A stretch of 64,000 bases of DNA from Cyclobacteriaceae bacterium (GCA_020436165.1 JAGQYI010000074.1:1-64000); one strand, 5' to 3'; positions 51,996 through 61,116 are shown, numbered from the stretch's first letter. The notes: generated by a model not told the origin, from the sequence alone. Program-made: numbers and translations.

Positions 51996-54167
51996 ATGCC
52001 AAGACTACTAATTATATCCAATCGTTTACCTGTTTCTATTACCGAAGAAAACGGAGAGCTAAAGCTTACTCCAAGTGCTGGTGGGCTTGCCACCGGGCTA
52101 AACTCTCTGAATACAGAAAACGAAGTTAGATGGATTGGCTGGCCGGGAATAACAACCTCCAAAAAGGAGAAACAACAGATAATTACAGAAAAACTGGAAG
52201 AGCTTAAAATGACTCCGGTCTTTATTCCTAAAGATAAATTCGATGGATTTTACAACGGCTTTAGCAATTCCACATTGTGGCCTTTATTCCATTATTTTCA
52301 GCAATATTCCGATTTTTACGAACACACCTGGCGTGATTACCAGTGGGTGAACTATTTGTTTGCCGAACAACTTTTTAAGGTTGCCAAAGAAGACGATATT
52401 TTCTGGGTGCAAGACTACCATTTAATGCTTGTGCCTCAACTGATACGCCAGCAATACCCGTTGGCATCCATTGGGTTCTTTCTGCACATACCGTTTCCTA
52501 CCTTCGAGTTAATGCGTACCATGCCAAGGCGCAGGGAGCTGCTCAACGGTGTACTCGGGGCCGACCTTATTGGTTTTCATACGCACGACTATGTTCGCCA
52601 CTTTATATCGGCAGTTCGCAGGATTTTAGGCCATGAGCACCATTTAGGCAGGATTCGCTTACAAGACCGGGTGGTGGAAGTAGATTCATTCCCAATGGGT
52701 ATCAACTACGAGAAGTTTGCCAATGCAGTTAATCTACCGGAAACGAAGGTAGAACTGGAACGTTACGAACGTGAAACTGGTAATTTCAAAATAATCCTTT
52801 CCATCGACAGGCTCGATTACTCAAAAGGCCTTACCCAACGAGTGAGAGCTTTTAACCTCTTCTTAAAGAAATATCCTCAGTACCGGGGCAAAGTGGTAAT
52901 GATAATGATCGTTGTGCCTTCACGCGACACCATAAAGCATTATAATCAACTTAAAGAGGAGCTTGACAAACGTGTTGGTAGCCTCAACAGCAAGTATGGC
53001 GACATCACCTGGACACCCGTCCGATATTACTACAGGTCCATCAGTTTTCCTCGTTTGATTGCCTGGTATAAAATGGCCCCTGTGGCTTTAGTAACTCCTT
53101 TTCGGGATGGCATGAACCTGGTTTCAAAAGAATATGTAGCCACAAAGGACGATGGAAAAGGAGTACTCATTTTGAGTGAAATGGCCGGAGCCTCCAAAGA
53201 GCTTATAAGCGCTTTGCAGGTTAATCCAAATAATCTTCACCACATAGCCGACTCTATCTACAGGGCGCTCGAAATGGATGAGGAAGAACAAATAGAACGA
53301 AACCGGGCCATGCAAAAGGTAATAGAGCGCAATAACGTAAACCGTTGGGCAACCACTTTTCTTACCAACCTGAAAGAAGTAAGAAGCAAGTCGCTCAATA
53401 TTTTGGGCAACCACTTCAATACCGAAAAAGAAACCAAACTTGTTAAGGCGTACAAAAAGTCAAAATCGCGACTTATTTTGCTTGATTATGATGGAACACT
53501 GGTTAACTTCAGATCAAACCCAAATAGTGCCAGACCCACAAAAACAGTATTCAATATCATAGACAACTTGAGCAAAAACGAATTGAACCGGGTAGTTCTT
53601 ATTAGTGGTCGCGACAAAGAAATACTGGAAAAGTGGTTTGGCGAGTACCCCATTGATATAATTGCTGAGCATGGGGCTTGGCATAGAAAAAATGGCAACG
53701 ATTGGTCGCAGATAAAAAAGCTGAATGCCGACTGGAAAAAAACCATCTCTCCTATTTTTCAGCAGTTTGTTGACCGAACCCCTGGTTCTTTTATTGAAGA
53801 AAAGAATTACTCCCTTGCCTGGCACTTCCGCAAAACCGATCCCGGACTGGCAGAAATACGTAAACCCGAATTTTTGGAGCAATTGAGTCATGTTATTACT
53901 GGCAAAAGCCTGCAAATAATGGAAGGAAATAAAGTACTGGAAGTTAAAAATGACCAGATAAATAAAGGAAAAGCGGCTCAAAAATGGCTTAAAGAAAAGG
54001 ACTGGCAATTTGTGCTGGCCATTGGTGACGATTACACGGATGAAGACACTTTCAAAGTACTACCTCCGGAAGCTTACAGTCTGAAAGTAGGTTTTTCGGA
54101 AACCGCTGCACGCTACAATATAAATTCTGTAGAGCAAGTGTTATCTTTATTGGCTAAACTTACATAG
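51996..54167 (+). CDS. Bifunctional trehalose-6-phosphate synthase / phosphatase
   Basis: Makes trehalose from UDP-glucose and glucose-6-phosphate in two steps, an osmoprotectant route. From ATG at 51996 the protein is 723 residues. The N-terminal GT20 synthase (about 1-460) begins with MPRLLIISNRLPVS and has the SIDRLDYSKGLTQR loop near 262 and TPFRDGMNLVSKEYVA near 365. The C-terminal HAD phosphatase (about 490-720) has the nucleophile motif LLDYDGTLVNF near 495 and IGDDYTDEDTF near 675. The fusion of OtsA and OtsB is common in this group. The 60 bp upstream of the start hold no gene. Confidence 0.95.
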   Translation: MPRLLIISNRLPVSITEENGELKLTPSAGGLATGLNSLNTENEVRWIGWPGITTSKKEKQQIITEKLEELKMTPVFIPKDKFDGFYNGFSNSTLWPLFHYFQQYSDFYEHTWRDYQWVNYLFAEQLFKVAKEDDIFWVQDYHLMLVPQLIRQQYPLASIGFFLHIPFPTFELMRTMPRRRELLNGVLGADLIGFHTHDYVRHFISAVRRILGHEHHLGRIRLQDRVVEVDSFPMGINYEKFANAVNLPETKVELERYERETGNFKIILSIDRLDYSKGLTQRVRAFNLFLKKYPQYRGKVVMIMIVVPSRDTIKHYNQLKEELDKRVGSLNSKYGDITWTPVRYYYRSISFPRLIAWYKMAPVALVTPFRDGMNLVSKEYVATKDDGKGVLILSEMAGASKELISALQVNPNNLHHIADSIYRALEMDEEEQIERNRAMQKVIERNNVNRWATTFLTNLKEVRSKSLNILGNHFNTEKETKLVKAYKKSKSRLILLDYDGTLVNFRSNPNSARPTKTVFNIIDNLSKNELNRVVLISGRDKEILEKWFGEYPIDIIAEHGAWHRKNGNDWSQIKKLNADWKKTISPIFQQFVDRTPGSFIEEKNYSLAWHFRKTDPGLAEIRKPEFLEQLSHVITGKSLQIMEGNKVLEVKNDQINKGKAAQKWLKEKDWQFVLAIGDDYTDEDTFKVLPPEAYSLKVGFSETAARYNINSVEQVLSLLAKLT

Positions 54168-54187
54168 CCTTACTTAACACAAACCAT

Positions 54188-54652
54188 ATGAAACGTATAA
54201 CTTACCTGATGATGCTGGCAGCATTTGCCTTTAGCTGTGTGCCTGAAGATAAATTTGACAAAGCAACCATTGAGCAAGAAGTGCGCTTGATGCTAAACGC
54301 TTATGACGACTCCGTACGAACCAAAGGTTTGGAGGGCGAATTCGATTTTCTCGACAACTCCGATGAGTTCTACTGGGTACCACCAGGGTATAAATATGCC
54401 ATCAATTTCGATTCGGTTGCCTCCATATTACGCCAAACTGCTCCACAACTTAGCTACATAACCAATGAATGGGACACCTTACGTGTACAGGCACTATCTA
54501 AAAATTACGCTTCTTTTAGCGGTGTGGTAAAAAGTGTGGTAGTTACTTCAAGCAACGACACCATAAGGACTAAACTTTCTGAAACCGGTCTGGCAGTAAA
54601 ACGCAAAACCGGATGGAAATTATTGAGTGGGCAGACGAATGTGGTGAGATAA
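54188..54652 (+). CDS. Exported lipoprotein, NTF2/SnoaL-like fold, unknown function
   Basis: A 154-residue protein with a signal peptide ending in a lipobox-like AFSC (Cys near residue 17). The remainder looks like an NTF2/DUF4440-type cone-fold: long helix IEQEVRLMLNAYDDSVRTKG followed by a WVPPGY strand and closing beta strands (VVKSVVVTSSND, LAVKRKTGWKLL). No catalytic residues can be assigned. It begins 20 bp after the trehalose gene on the same strand and its 3' end is close to the next gene. Confidence 0.75.
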   Translation: MKRITYLMMLAAFAFSCVPEDKFDKATIEQEVRLMLNAYDDSVRTKGLEGEFDFLDNSDEFYWVPPGYKYAINFDSVASILRQTAPQLSYITNEWDTLRVQALSKNYASFSGVVKSVVVTSSNDTIRTKLSETGLAVKRKTGWKLLSGQTNVVR

Positions 54653-54678
54653 TCCTAAGAGGTGAAACAATTTTTATT

Positions 54679-54963
54679 ATGAAACTTAACGAGCTTGATG
54701 ATTTAATAAAAGATGACAAAGAAAGTCAGGAAAGGTTCAATTCATTTAAAAGCGCTTATAACGAAGAGTTAAAATTGCGAGCAAAACTAACTTTGAGAAA
54801 TGCAAGGCGTACAGCATTGATGATGGGTTTTGCAACAATTGTTTCTATTGGGTTCTTACTTTATGCATTCAAGGTAAAAGCAAATACTGAAGATAGTATT
54901 CGAAAGCTTGAAACTCAAGTCCATCAACTGGAAGCCAAATTAGAGAATTGTAACAACAAATAA
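54679..54963 (+). CDS. Small single-pass membrane protein with coiled coil, unknown
   Basis: From ATG at 54679 a 94-residue protein. It has a soluble N-terminal helix rich in Asp/Lys/Glu, a membrane helix near 52-70 (ALMMGFATIVSIGFLLYAF) and a C-terminal coiled-coil-like tail (IRKLETQVHQLEAKLENC). A 22-codon upstream extension runs through the previous gene and is rejected. No function is known. It is 140 bp upstream of the histidine kinase. Confidence 0.65.
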   Translation: MKLNELDDLIKDDKESQERFNSFKSAYNEELKLRAKLTLRNARRTALMMGFATIVSIGFLLYAFKVKANTEDSIRKLETQVHQLEAKLENCNNK

Positions 54964-54990
54964 GTTTCGTCAGAACTTATTAAAATGCAA

Positions 54991-55027
54991 TTAACATCTA
55001 GCATTCCTGTGACATTTCGTGACAACT
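54991..55027 (+). promoter_or_regulatory. Candidate regulator site (TTAACATCTA and TGTGACATTTCGTGACAA)
   Basis: The kinase-operon upstream gap (54964-55103) contains TTAACATCTA and a tandem TGACA word (TGTGACATTTCGTGACAA). Similar words, TGACA with GTWACATCT, appear in a 31-bp-spaced pair before the retropepsin gene. The shared words suggest a common OmpR-type target, possibly for autoregulation. Confidence 0.35.
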
Positions 55028-55103
55028 CATTAAAAACGTTTACACTACCTAATTCACTTAATATGCATTTTGGCCCTAACTTAGCCGCCATCAAACAGTG
55101 CTG

Positions 55104-56678
55104 ATGAACAAAGGCGTACGTACCATACTAATAATCCTACTGGTAATAATTGTACCTTTTTTAATCTATGCCTATTTACAAGTGCGCTCGCTTAGCGATG
55201 ACGAGAAAATGGCGGACGCCATTTATGAGAAGCAAATGGAAACCGTGCTTTTCTCCCTCAACCAATATGCCGATGACCGCATGCAGCAATGGGTAAGCAG
55301 GCTTTCCAACAAAGCAAACCCAATTATCAAAAATGCATCCGACCTGGTTTTGGGCAATGAGGCAATTCAATTGCTGGTCATGCGCCATATTTCCAATAAA
55401 AAAGATAGCCTCTGCTACAACGACTACGTATCTGGCACCAATGGCACACCCGAACAGATAAATGACTGGTATAGCAAAAATGACTCAACGCTCGCAAAAC
55501 TTACCGACTACCTGAATGCCGGATTTCAAAAAATCCAACCGGCCAGTGGTTTACCTTCTATTTCAGGGCTAAACCCTGCCCAGGCCGCCATGACGGTTAT
55601 GATCTATGACAAGGATTCTACACTATACAATGCACTTTTTATTTTCGATACCAATTATTGGGTAGAATCTGTCCTGGGCTCAAAAATGCAGGAAATAGCT
55701 CAGGATGAGTTTCTTCTATCGGTCATTCAAAAAACAGAAGATGCGCAACATCCCGATATTTTATACAGCACCGCTCAGTTTGACCCGGCCAGAGAATACA
55801 TCGAGCGTGCTCTTTGGATATTGCCAAACACGTACCTTACCATTCAGTCGAATAATGTAAGTTTATCAGAATTAATTGGGGTCAGAAACCGAACCAACCT
55901 GGCATTCCTTTTCTTTTCAATTTCTACGGTTCTAATTGGCGCTTACCTTATTTTTAAAAACGCCCAAAAAGCCCTTAAGATCGCGCAATTAAAATCAGAC
56001 TTCGTATCCAACGTTTCGCATGAAATACGAACGCCATTATCCTTAATTCGCATGTATGCCGAAACACTCATGCTCGGAAGAGTATCCTCTGAAGAAAAGA
56101 AACAAAATTATTACCAGGTCATTCATCGTGAATCAGGCAGGCTTACCTATCTTGTAAACAACATTCTTGATTTTTCACGAATAGAAGCCAACAGAAAAAC
56201 CTACCATATGGTGAAAGCTGATATGAACGAGCTTGTTCAGAAACTTTACGATACCTACGGATATACTTTTAAGGAAAAGGAAATAGAATGTGCATTAATT
56301 CTTTTCAAAGAACCAATTCCTGTTCAGGTTGATGAGCAGGCATTTGAAGAAGCGCTGTCCAACCTTATTGATAATGCTATTAAATACAGCCCAGAGAAAA
56401 GCAAAATTCATATTACAACTCGAATTAAAGATGGAATGGCATATTGCCAGGTGGCCGATCAGGGTATAGGAATTGCCCAGGAGCATCTTACAAAAATCTT
56501 TGAACAGTTCTACCGGGTGGAAGATGCACTTACGCAAAAAACAAAGGGAACCGGTCTTAGACTTAGCCTTGTGCAACATATAATGAAAGAACACAACGGA
56601 GCAGTAAAAGTGGTTTCCAAACCAGGCCAGGGTAGCACCTTTACGCTCCTATTTCCATTAACAACTGAACCTGCATGA
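55104..56678 (+). CDS. Membrane sensor histidine kinase
   Basis: A 524-residue kinase with a membrane helix near residues 6-25, a periplasmic sensor segment, a second helix near 268-285 and a cytoplasmic kinase core. The H-box NVSHEIRTPLSLIRMYAE is near 302, the N-box DNAIKYSP near 425, and the G2-box reads GTGLRLSLV, with Arg in place of the usual Gly (GTGLGLSL). Its start is ATG at 55104. The regulator gene overlaps its stop by 4 bp (ATGA), so the two are a classic pair. Confidence 0.92.
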   Translation: MNKGVRTILIILLVIIVPFLIYAYLQVRSLSDDEKMADAIYEKQMETVLFSLNQYADDRMQQWVSRLSNKANPIIKNASDLVLGNEAIQLLVMRHISNKKDSLCYNDYVSGTNGTPEQINDWYSKNDSTLAKLTDYLNAGFQKIQPASGLPSISGLNPAQAAMTVMIYDKDSTLYNALFIFDTNYWVESVLGSKMQEIAQDEFLLSVIQKTEDAQHPDILYSTAQFDPAREYIERALWILPNTYLTIQSNNVSLSELIGVRNRTNLAFLFFSISTVLIGAYLIFKNAQKALKIAQLKSDFVSNVSHEIRTPLSLIRMYAETLMLGRVSSEEKKQNYYQVIHRESGRLTYLVNNILDFSRIEANRKTYHMVKADMNELVQKLYDTYGYTFKEKEIECALILFKEPIPVQVDEQAFEEALSNLIDNAIKYSPEKSKIHITTRIKDGMAYCQVADQGIGIAQEHLTKIFEQFYRVEDALTQKTKGTGLRLSLVQHIMKEHNGAVKVVSKPGQGSTFTLLFPLTTEPA

Positions 56679-57358
56679 TAAAGATACTTATAACCGATGA
56701 CGAGCCTTCCATGAGGCAAGGGCTTGCAGATAACCTTGAATTTGAAGGCTACCACACAGAGGTGGCTTCCAATGGAATGGAAGCACTGGAAAAACTAGGT
56801 GGCGAATCATACGATCTTTTGATTCTGGATGTAATGATGCCCGAACTTTCCGGTTTTGATGTGTGTAAAAAACTGCGTCAGCAAGGCAATAACATTCCCG
56901 TAATTCTACTCACTGCAAAAGGAGAAGAGATCGACCGGGTATTGGGTCTGGAGCTTGGAGCAGACGATTATATAACCAAGCCATTTAGTCTTCGTGAATT
57001 ACTTGCACGTGTAAAAGCAATTTTACGCAGGTATTCAAATTCCAATACGAGCGCCTCAACAGAAAGAGAAACGATTGGTTTATTGGAGGTTGATTTCGAA
57101 AACTATGTGGCCACTTCTTCAGGCAAAGAAGTCAAACTCTCGCATAAGGAATTTGAAGTACTGCATTTTCTTTGGGAAAACAAGCAGAAAATAGTGAGCA
57201 GAGACGACCTGTTGAAAAACATCTGGAAGTACGATGAATTTCCAACAACGCGCACAGTCGACAACTTTATTCTGCGTCTTCGTCAAAAGATAGAAAACAA
57301 CCCTAACGACCCTAAAATCATCCTCACAGTTCATGGAATGGGGTATAAAATGATATAA
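56675..57358 (+). CDS. OmpR-family response regulator
   Basis: A 227-residue transcription factor partnered with the upstream kinase. The receiver has the phosphoacceptor Asp in LLILDVMMPELSGFDV near residue 52, the Lys in GADDYITKPFSLREL near 103 and a C-terminal winged helix near 135-227 with the KEVKLSHKEFEVLHFLWENK pattern. It overlaps the kinase by 4 bp. A repeated TGACA-n4-GTWACATCT motif lies just downstream, before the retropepsin gene, and may be its target. Confidence 0.95.
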   Translation: MIKILITDDEPSMRQGLADNLEFEGYHTEVASNGMEALEKLGGESYDLLILDVMMPELSGFDVCKKLRQQGNNIPVILLTAKGEEIDRVLGLELGADDYITKPFSLRELLARVKAILRRYSNSNTSASTERETIGLLEVDFENYVATSSGKEVKLSHKEFEVLHFLWENKQKIVSRDDLLKNIWKYDEFPTTRTVDNFILRLRQKIENNPNDPKIILTVHGMGYKMI

Positions 57359-57370
57359 TTCCGATGCTTA

Positions 57371-57424
57371 TGACAACTTGTTACATCTGTTTACCTACCC
57401 ATGACACACGGTAACATCTTTAGA
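57371..57424 (+). promoter_or_regulatory. Direct repeat TGACA-n4-GTWACATCT, 31-bp spacing, upstream of the retropepsin gene
   Basis: TGACAACTTGTTACATCTGT starts at 57371 and TGACACACGGTAACATCTTT at 57402, with the ends at about 57393 and 57424. The 31-bp period is three DNA turns, as expected for an OmpR-type dimer array. It lies directly after the response regulator gene and before the retropepsin gene; a TTAGTTTG -7-like box follows at 57426-57433. Confidence 0.5.
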
Positions 57425-57468
57425 GTTTAGTTTGAAGTATAAATTCAAAAACTCAAACGACAACTCAA

Positions 57469-58005
57469 ATGAAAAAACAATTTACTCTAGCTATGGTTTT
57501 GATAACCTCCCTTGTTGCCAACGTAAGCCACGCTCAAATTGTAGCGGTTCAACAAGCTAATTACACGCACAAACCCATCGTAGAAATGACTATTAATAAC
57601 AAAAAAACATGGGTTTTACTCGACACCGGATCTGACATTACAATTCTTGATATCAAATCAAAAAAAGAATTTGGGTTCAATACCTTTGAAAAGGATGGTT
57701 ATATGGTACCCGGATTTGGTTCTGAAAATAACCGATTGCGCAGAGCAACTAATGTAAATCTGATGTTTGGTGACGTTCGCTTGCGTTCAGCCATGTTTGC
57801 ATTTGATTTAACCACTATTGCAGAATCTATTGAAAACAGAACCGGAAAGCGAATAACAGCAATAATAGGAACCAATCTTATGCGAACGTATGGTTTTGTA
57901 ATAGATATGGGCAACAACTCGGTTGTAATGTATTGCAAAATCAAAAATAGCGAAGTAAACAAACCCTATTTATTGAGTCTTGAAACTCAAAATGAATTCA
58001 ACTAA
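57469..58005 (+). CDS. Exported retropepsin-like aspartic protease
   Basis: A 178-residue exported protein with a signal peptide (MKKQFTLAMVLITSLVANVSHA). The single catalytic site VLLDTGSDITILD lies near residue 49, and the second half of the fold ends in the GTNLMRTYGFVIDMGNN region near 130. As only one half-site is visible it would act as a dimer. Targets are unknown. It follows the response regulator after 110 bp and precedes a GH2-like gene. Confidence 0.85.
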   Translation: MKKQFTLAMVLITSLVANVSHAQIVAVQQANYTHKPIVEMTINNKKTWVLLDTGSDITILDIKSKKEFGFNTFEKDGYMVPGFGSENNRLRRATNVNLMFGDVRLRSAMFAFDLTTIAESIENRTGKRITAIIGTNLMRTYGFVIDMGNNSVVMYCKIKNSEVNKPYLLSLETQNEFN

Positions 58006-58014
58006 AAATAAGAT

Positions 58015-59136
58015 ATGAGCACTCAAAATAAAACAACACTCACAATGGTTGCTGCATTTTTAATAGCAGCAACCATTCCACTTTTTGCTCAGGAAAACGG
58101 TTCCGATAACCGATGGGATGAACCACAAAGGCGTAACTGGTTTTGGGACTGGTTATTTGGTGAAGATTATCACCAATCCAACCACTATTATACGGATGAA
58201 GGTCTCGAAAAAAAGATAAACCTGGCCACTTACTGGCAGTTTAGCATTGGCGATAATCCGGAGTGGGCGTCTCCAAAATACAAAGACTATAACTGGGAGA
58301 AAATTTATGTGCCAGCCAAATGGGAAAACGAAGGATTTAACGGATATGATGGTTTTGCATGGTATCGCGTACATTTTGATGGCAGGGAATTAAATAAGCA
58401 AGAGGCACATTTTCTTTTACCGGGTTTTATTGACGATGTGGATGAGACCTATTTGAACGGCACTCTTATTGGCAAAAGCGGAGCCTTACCTCCAAGATTC
58501 AGAACGGCCTACAACTACGATAGAAAGTATTTTATGTCCAATGAGCTTATAAATTTTGAGGGAGACAACGTAATTGCCATTCGTGTGTATGATGAGGTGC
58601 TGGATGGAGGAATTGTTGGAGGGAATCCCGGGATTTATGCTCAAAAAAATAGCGATATTCTTTTACAGAATTTCTACGGGCCCTGGAGGTTTATCCCTGT
58701 GAACAATTCAGAATTCAGCGATCCGGGATTTGATGATACAAAATGGGAAACCGTGATGGTGCCCTCCAACTGGGACAATCAGGGCTACCGTTCGTTTGAT
58801 GGTATTGGATGGTACAGAAAAACCTTTGAACTCGACTTTAATCCCGATGCCAACAAAAGGTATTACCTTATCCTTGGTAAAATTGACGATTTTGATGTTA
58901 CCTACTTAAATGGACAGAAAGTTGGAGAAACCAATGATGGGGGCAAACTTGGCGAAAGCCAATCGTTCAACAAGATCAGGGTATATGCCATTCCTTCGGG
59001 CCTGCTTAAAGCTGATTCGAAAAATGTTATTTCCGTAAAAGTTACCGACATCGGAAAAGACGGAGGCATTTACAAAGGCCCCGTGGGTATTGTGGAAGAG
59101 TCGGATGTAACCAAGATTATCAGGAGAGAATACTAA
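58015..59136 (+). CDS. Exported GH2-like protein with two sugar-binding domains, no catalytic domain
   Basis: A 373-residue exported protein (signal peptide MSTQNKTTLTMVAAFLIAAT, then IPLFAQ). Two tandem beta-sandwich modules of the glycoside hydrolase family 2 N-terminal type are visible, about residues 60-205 and 215-365, each with a W-E-K/T-V-x-V-P-x-x-W-E/D pattern (YVPAKWENEGFNGYDGFAWY; MVPSNWDNQGYRSFDGIGWY). The catalytic barrel of GH2 enzymes is absent. It probably binds carbohydrate without hydrolysing it. It is 9 bp after the retropepsin gene on the same strand. Confidence 0.8.
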   Translation: MSTQNKTTLTMVAAFLIAATIPLFAQENGSDNRWDEPQRRNWFWDWLFGEDYHQSNHYYTDEGLEKKINLATYWQFSIGDNPEWASPKYKDYNWEKIYVPAKWENEGFNGYDGFAWYRVHFDGRELNKQEAHFLLPGFIDDVDETYLNGTLIGKSGALPPRFRTAYNYDRKYFMSNELINFEGDNVIAIRVYDEVLDGGIVGGNPGIYAQKNSDILLQNFYGPWRFIPVNNSEFSDPGFDDTKWETVMVPSNWDNQGYRSFDGIGWYRKTFELDFNPDANKRYYLILGKIDDFDVTYLNGQKVGETNDGGKLGESQSFNKIRVYAIPSGLLKADSKNVISVKVTDIGKDGGIYKGPVGIVEESDVTKIIRREY

Positions 59137-59165
59137 TCATCACCTGATTTGATTCGCTTCATAAC

Positions 59166-59197
59166 AAATAGCACCTCTTAGGTGCTATTTTGTCTTT
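59166..59197 (+). terminator. Rho-independent terminator
   Basis: AAATAGCACCT (59166-59176) and AGGTGCTATTT (59180-59190) form a perfect 11-bp stem with a CTT loop, followed by TTGTCTTT. It lies 30 bp after the GH2-like gene stop. Confidence 0.85.
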
Positions 59198-59234
59198 CAC
59201 TGCATTAGTTTAGCAGCAACTAATAGCTAAAAAA

Positions 59235-60368
59235 ATGAATAAACTAATTCCAACACTTCTACTATTTGCAGCTCTTTTTACCATTTTTCCGAGCTGTACT
59301 AACGAAAAAAAAAGCAATCAGGAAGAATCAGGGACTGATTTACGACTGTTGGTAGGAACCTTTACAGGAAGTGGAAGTGAAGGTATTTATCAAGTTAACT
59401 TCAACACGCGCACAGGAGCACTTTCTGAGAAAAAACGGGTGGTTGAAACGTCCAATCCCGCGTATTTAACCATTAGCAAAGACAGAACGAACGTTTTTTC
59501 CGTAAATGAAAATGAAAAAGGGAGTGTTTCATCCTTTAAGTGGAATGCAGATAAATCCATGCTGGAACGTATTAGCGAGCAATCCAGCAAAGGCAGCTCT
59601 CCATGCTACATTGAACTGAACCAAAAGGAAGATTTATTGGCTACAGCCAATTATGTTACAGGTAATATTGCTTTATATCCTGTAAATAAGGATGGGAGCA
59701 TCCAGCCAGCCGTTTCAGTGAAACAGCATACCGGCCATGGGCCGGTAGTACCCAATCAGGAGGGACCACATGCGCATTGCGTCCGGTTTTCTGAAGATGG
59801 CAGATGGCTTTATGCAGTTGACCTTGGCAACGATAAAGTATTAGCCTACCCGATTGTAAATGGCGAAGCTGGAGATGAAAAGGTTGCCTTGGAACTCGAT
59901 CCGGGAGACGGCCCCAGGCATTTAATTTTTCATCCAAGCAAAAACATAGCGTTTATCATCAATGAGTTGTCGAGCACTGTTGTATCGGTATCAGTAAATA
60001 ACCAAACAGGTGAGTTTACCAGAATAGCCAAGCTAAGCACCCTTCCCAAAGATTACGAAGGCAAAAATGCCTGTGCCGACATCCACATTTCAGGGGACGG
60101 GCGGTTCTTGTACGCGTCAAACCGGGGGCACAACAGCATAGCTGTTTTTAAAATATCCGGTGATGGTGAACTTGAGAAAATAGCCACTGAATTAGTGCAT
60201 GGAAATTGGCCCAGGAACTTTACCCTCTCTCCAAACGAGAATTTCCTTCTGGTGGCCAACAGAAGATCCAACGATATAACTGTTTTTAAGCGGGACCCGG
60301 ATTCAGGGCTGCTTATTTTTACGGGTGAGAAAATAGAAATAGATGAACCGGTTTGTTTGAAGTTTTAA
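59235..60368 (+). CDS. Lactonase-family beta-propeller lipoprotein (6-phosphogluconolactonase-like)
   Basis: A 377-residue exported protein with a lipobox near FPSC (Cys21). The seven-bladed lactonase propeller is visible: LLVGTFTGSGSEGIYQVNF near 36, GPHAHCVRFSEDGRWLYAVD near 178 and the ISGDGRFLYASNRGHNSIAV near 285. The cytoplasmic homologue hydrolyses 6-phosphogluconolactone; this secreted form probably acts on another lactone. The HAHC and SNRG signature residues are retained. Confidence 0.9.
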   Translation: MNKLIPTLLLFAALFTIFPSCTNEKKSNQEESGTDLRLLVGTFTGSGSEGIYQVNFNTRTGALSEKKRVVETSNPAYLTISKDRTNVFSVNENEKGSVSSFKWNADKSMLERISEQSSKGSSPCYIELNQKEDLLATANYVTGNIALYPVNKDGSIQPAVSVKQHTGHGPVVPNQEGPHAHCVRFSEDGRWLYAVDLGNDKVLAYPIVNGEAGDEKVALELDPGDGPRHLIFHPSKNIAFIINELSSTVVSVSVNNQTGEFTRIAKLSTLPKDYEGKNACADIHISGDGRFLYASNRGHNSIAVFKISGDGELEKIATELVHGNWPRNFTLSPNENFLLVANRRSNDITVFKRDPDSGLLIFTGEKIEIDEPVCLKF

Positions 60369-60370
60369 AG

Positions 60371-60700
60371 GTGAAAAGTAAAGTCATAGGTATATCCGGT
60401 TTAATAATTCTAACACTTTGGTTATCTATATATTTCTTAAACTTTAACAACCATAAATTATTAGTTGGTAAGACAAGATTTGTTACCGGATATATAGTAG
60501 CTAAGAATTTAGTCCCTTATTTTAAAACCGTAAGATATAAGATTGATTATAAATATATTATTAATGCTGATACTCTTTATGATCATTATTATCTGAATAA
60601 TAGCGATCTCAGGGTTAAAAAAATAGATAGTTTGAAATTAGAGGTATCAAAAGAACATCCCTCTGAAAACAAGGTGGTTAGCTTTTATATAAAAAATTAG
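60371..60700 (+). CDS. Small single-pass membrane protein, unknown
   Basis: From GTG at 60371 a 109-residue protein with an N-terminal membrane helix (residues 6-22, IGISGLIILTLWLSIYF) and a Tyr/Lys/Asn-rich exported or cytoplasmic tail with a beta-strand pattern (TVRYKIDYKYIINADTLYDH). The base composition is strongly AT-rich compared with neighbours, which hints at transfer or relaxed constraint. It is convergent with moaE, 5 bp away. No function can be assigned. Confidence 0.6.
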   Translation: MKSKVIGISGLIILTLWLSIYFLNFNNHKLLVGKTRFVTGYIVAKNLVPYFKTVRYKIDYKYIINADTLYDHYYLNNSDLRVKKIDSLKLEVSKEHPSENKVVSFYIKN

Positions 60701-60705
60701 AATAT

Positions 60706-61116
60706 TTACGGATGTGCAGCCACCCACACTTCTCCATCTTCAAAAATCTCTTTTTTCCAGATCGGTACGGTTTGTTTCAGGGTGTCGATAATGTATTGGC
60801 AGGCCTCAAACCCGGCTGCCCTGTGAGGCGTTGAAACGGCTATAACCACAGGTATTTCGCTAATATCGAGCACCCCAACCCTGTGGTGCACCGCCACTTT
60901 TAGAATAGGCCATCTTTGCTTTGCATCTTCTGCAATTTTAGTAAGTTCTTTGGTTGCCATAGGTTCATAGGCTTCAAATTCAAGTCGCACCACTTCTTTG
61001 CCTTTTGTAGAGTTGCGTACCGTTCCAATAAACACATTTACTGCACCCCCATTGGGAGATATAACAGAATCAACAATTGCCTGTGTGTTTAAGGGTTCTT
61101 CAGTTATCCGTATCAT
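60706..61116 (-). CDS. moaE: Molybdopterin synthase catalytic subunit
   Basis: Transfers sulfur onto precursor Z with MoaD to make molybdopterin. The 136-residue protein shows the family signatures GGAVNVFIGTVRN near residue 24-36, RLEFEAYEPMA near 43-53, VAVHHRVG near 74-81 and HRAAGFEACQ near 97. The start overlaps the moaD stop by one base. No other molybdenum-cofactor gene is in the window. Confidence 0.95.
   Translation of the reverse strand: MIRITEEPLNTQAIVDSVISPNGGAVNVFIGTVRNSTKGKEVVRLEFEAYEPMATKELTKIAEDAKQRWPILKVAVHHRVGVLDISEIPVVIAVSTPHRAAGFEACQYIIDTLKQTVPIWKKEIFEDGEVWVAAHP

Noticed and set aside
54613-54678. Upstream start of the small membrane protein
   Set aside because: Its first 22 codons overlap the preceding lipoprotein gene; ATG 54679 gives a normal start after the gene end.
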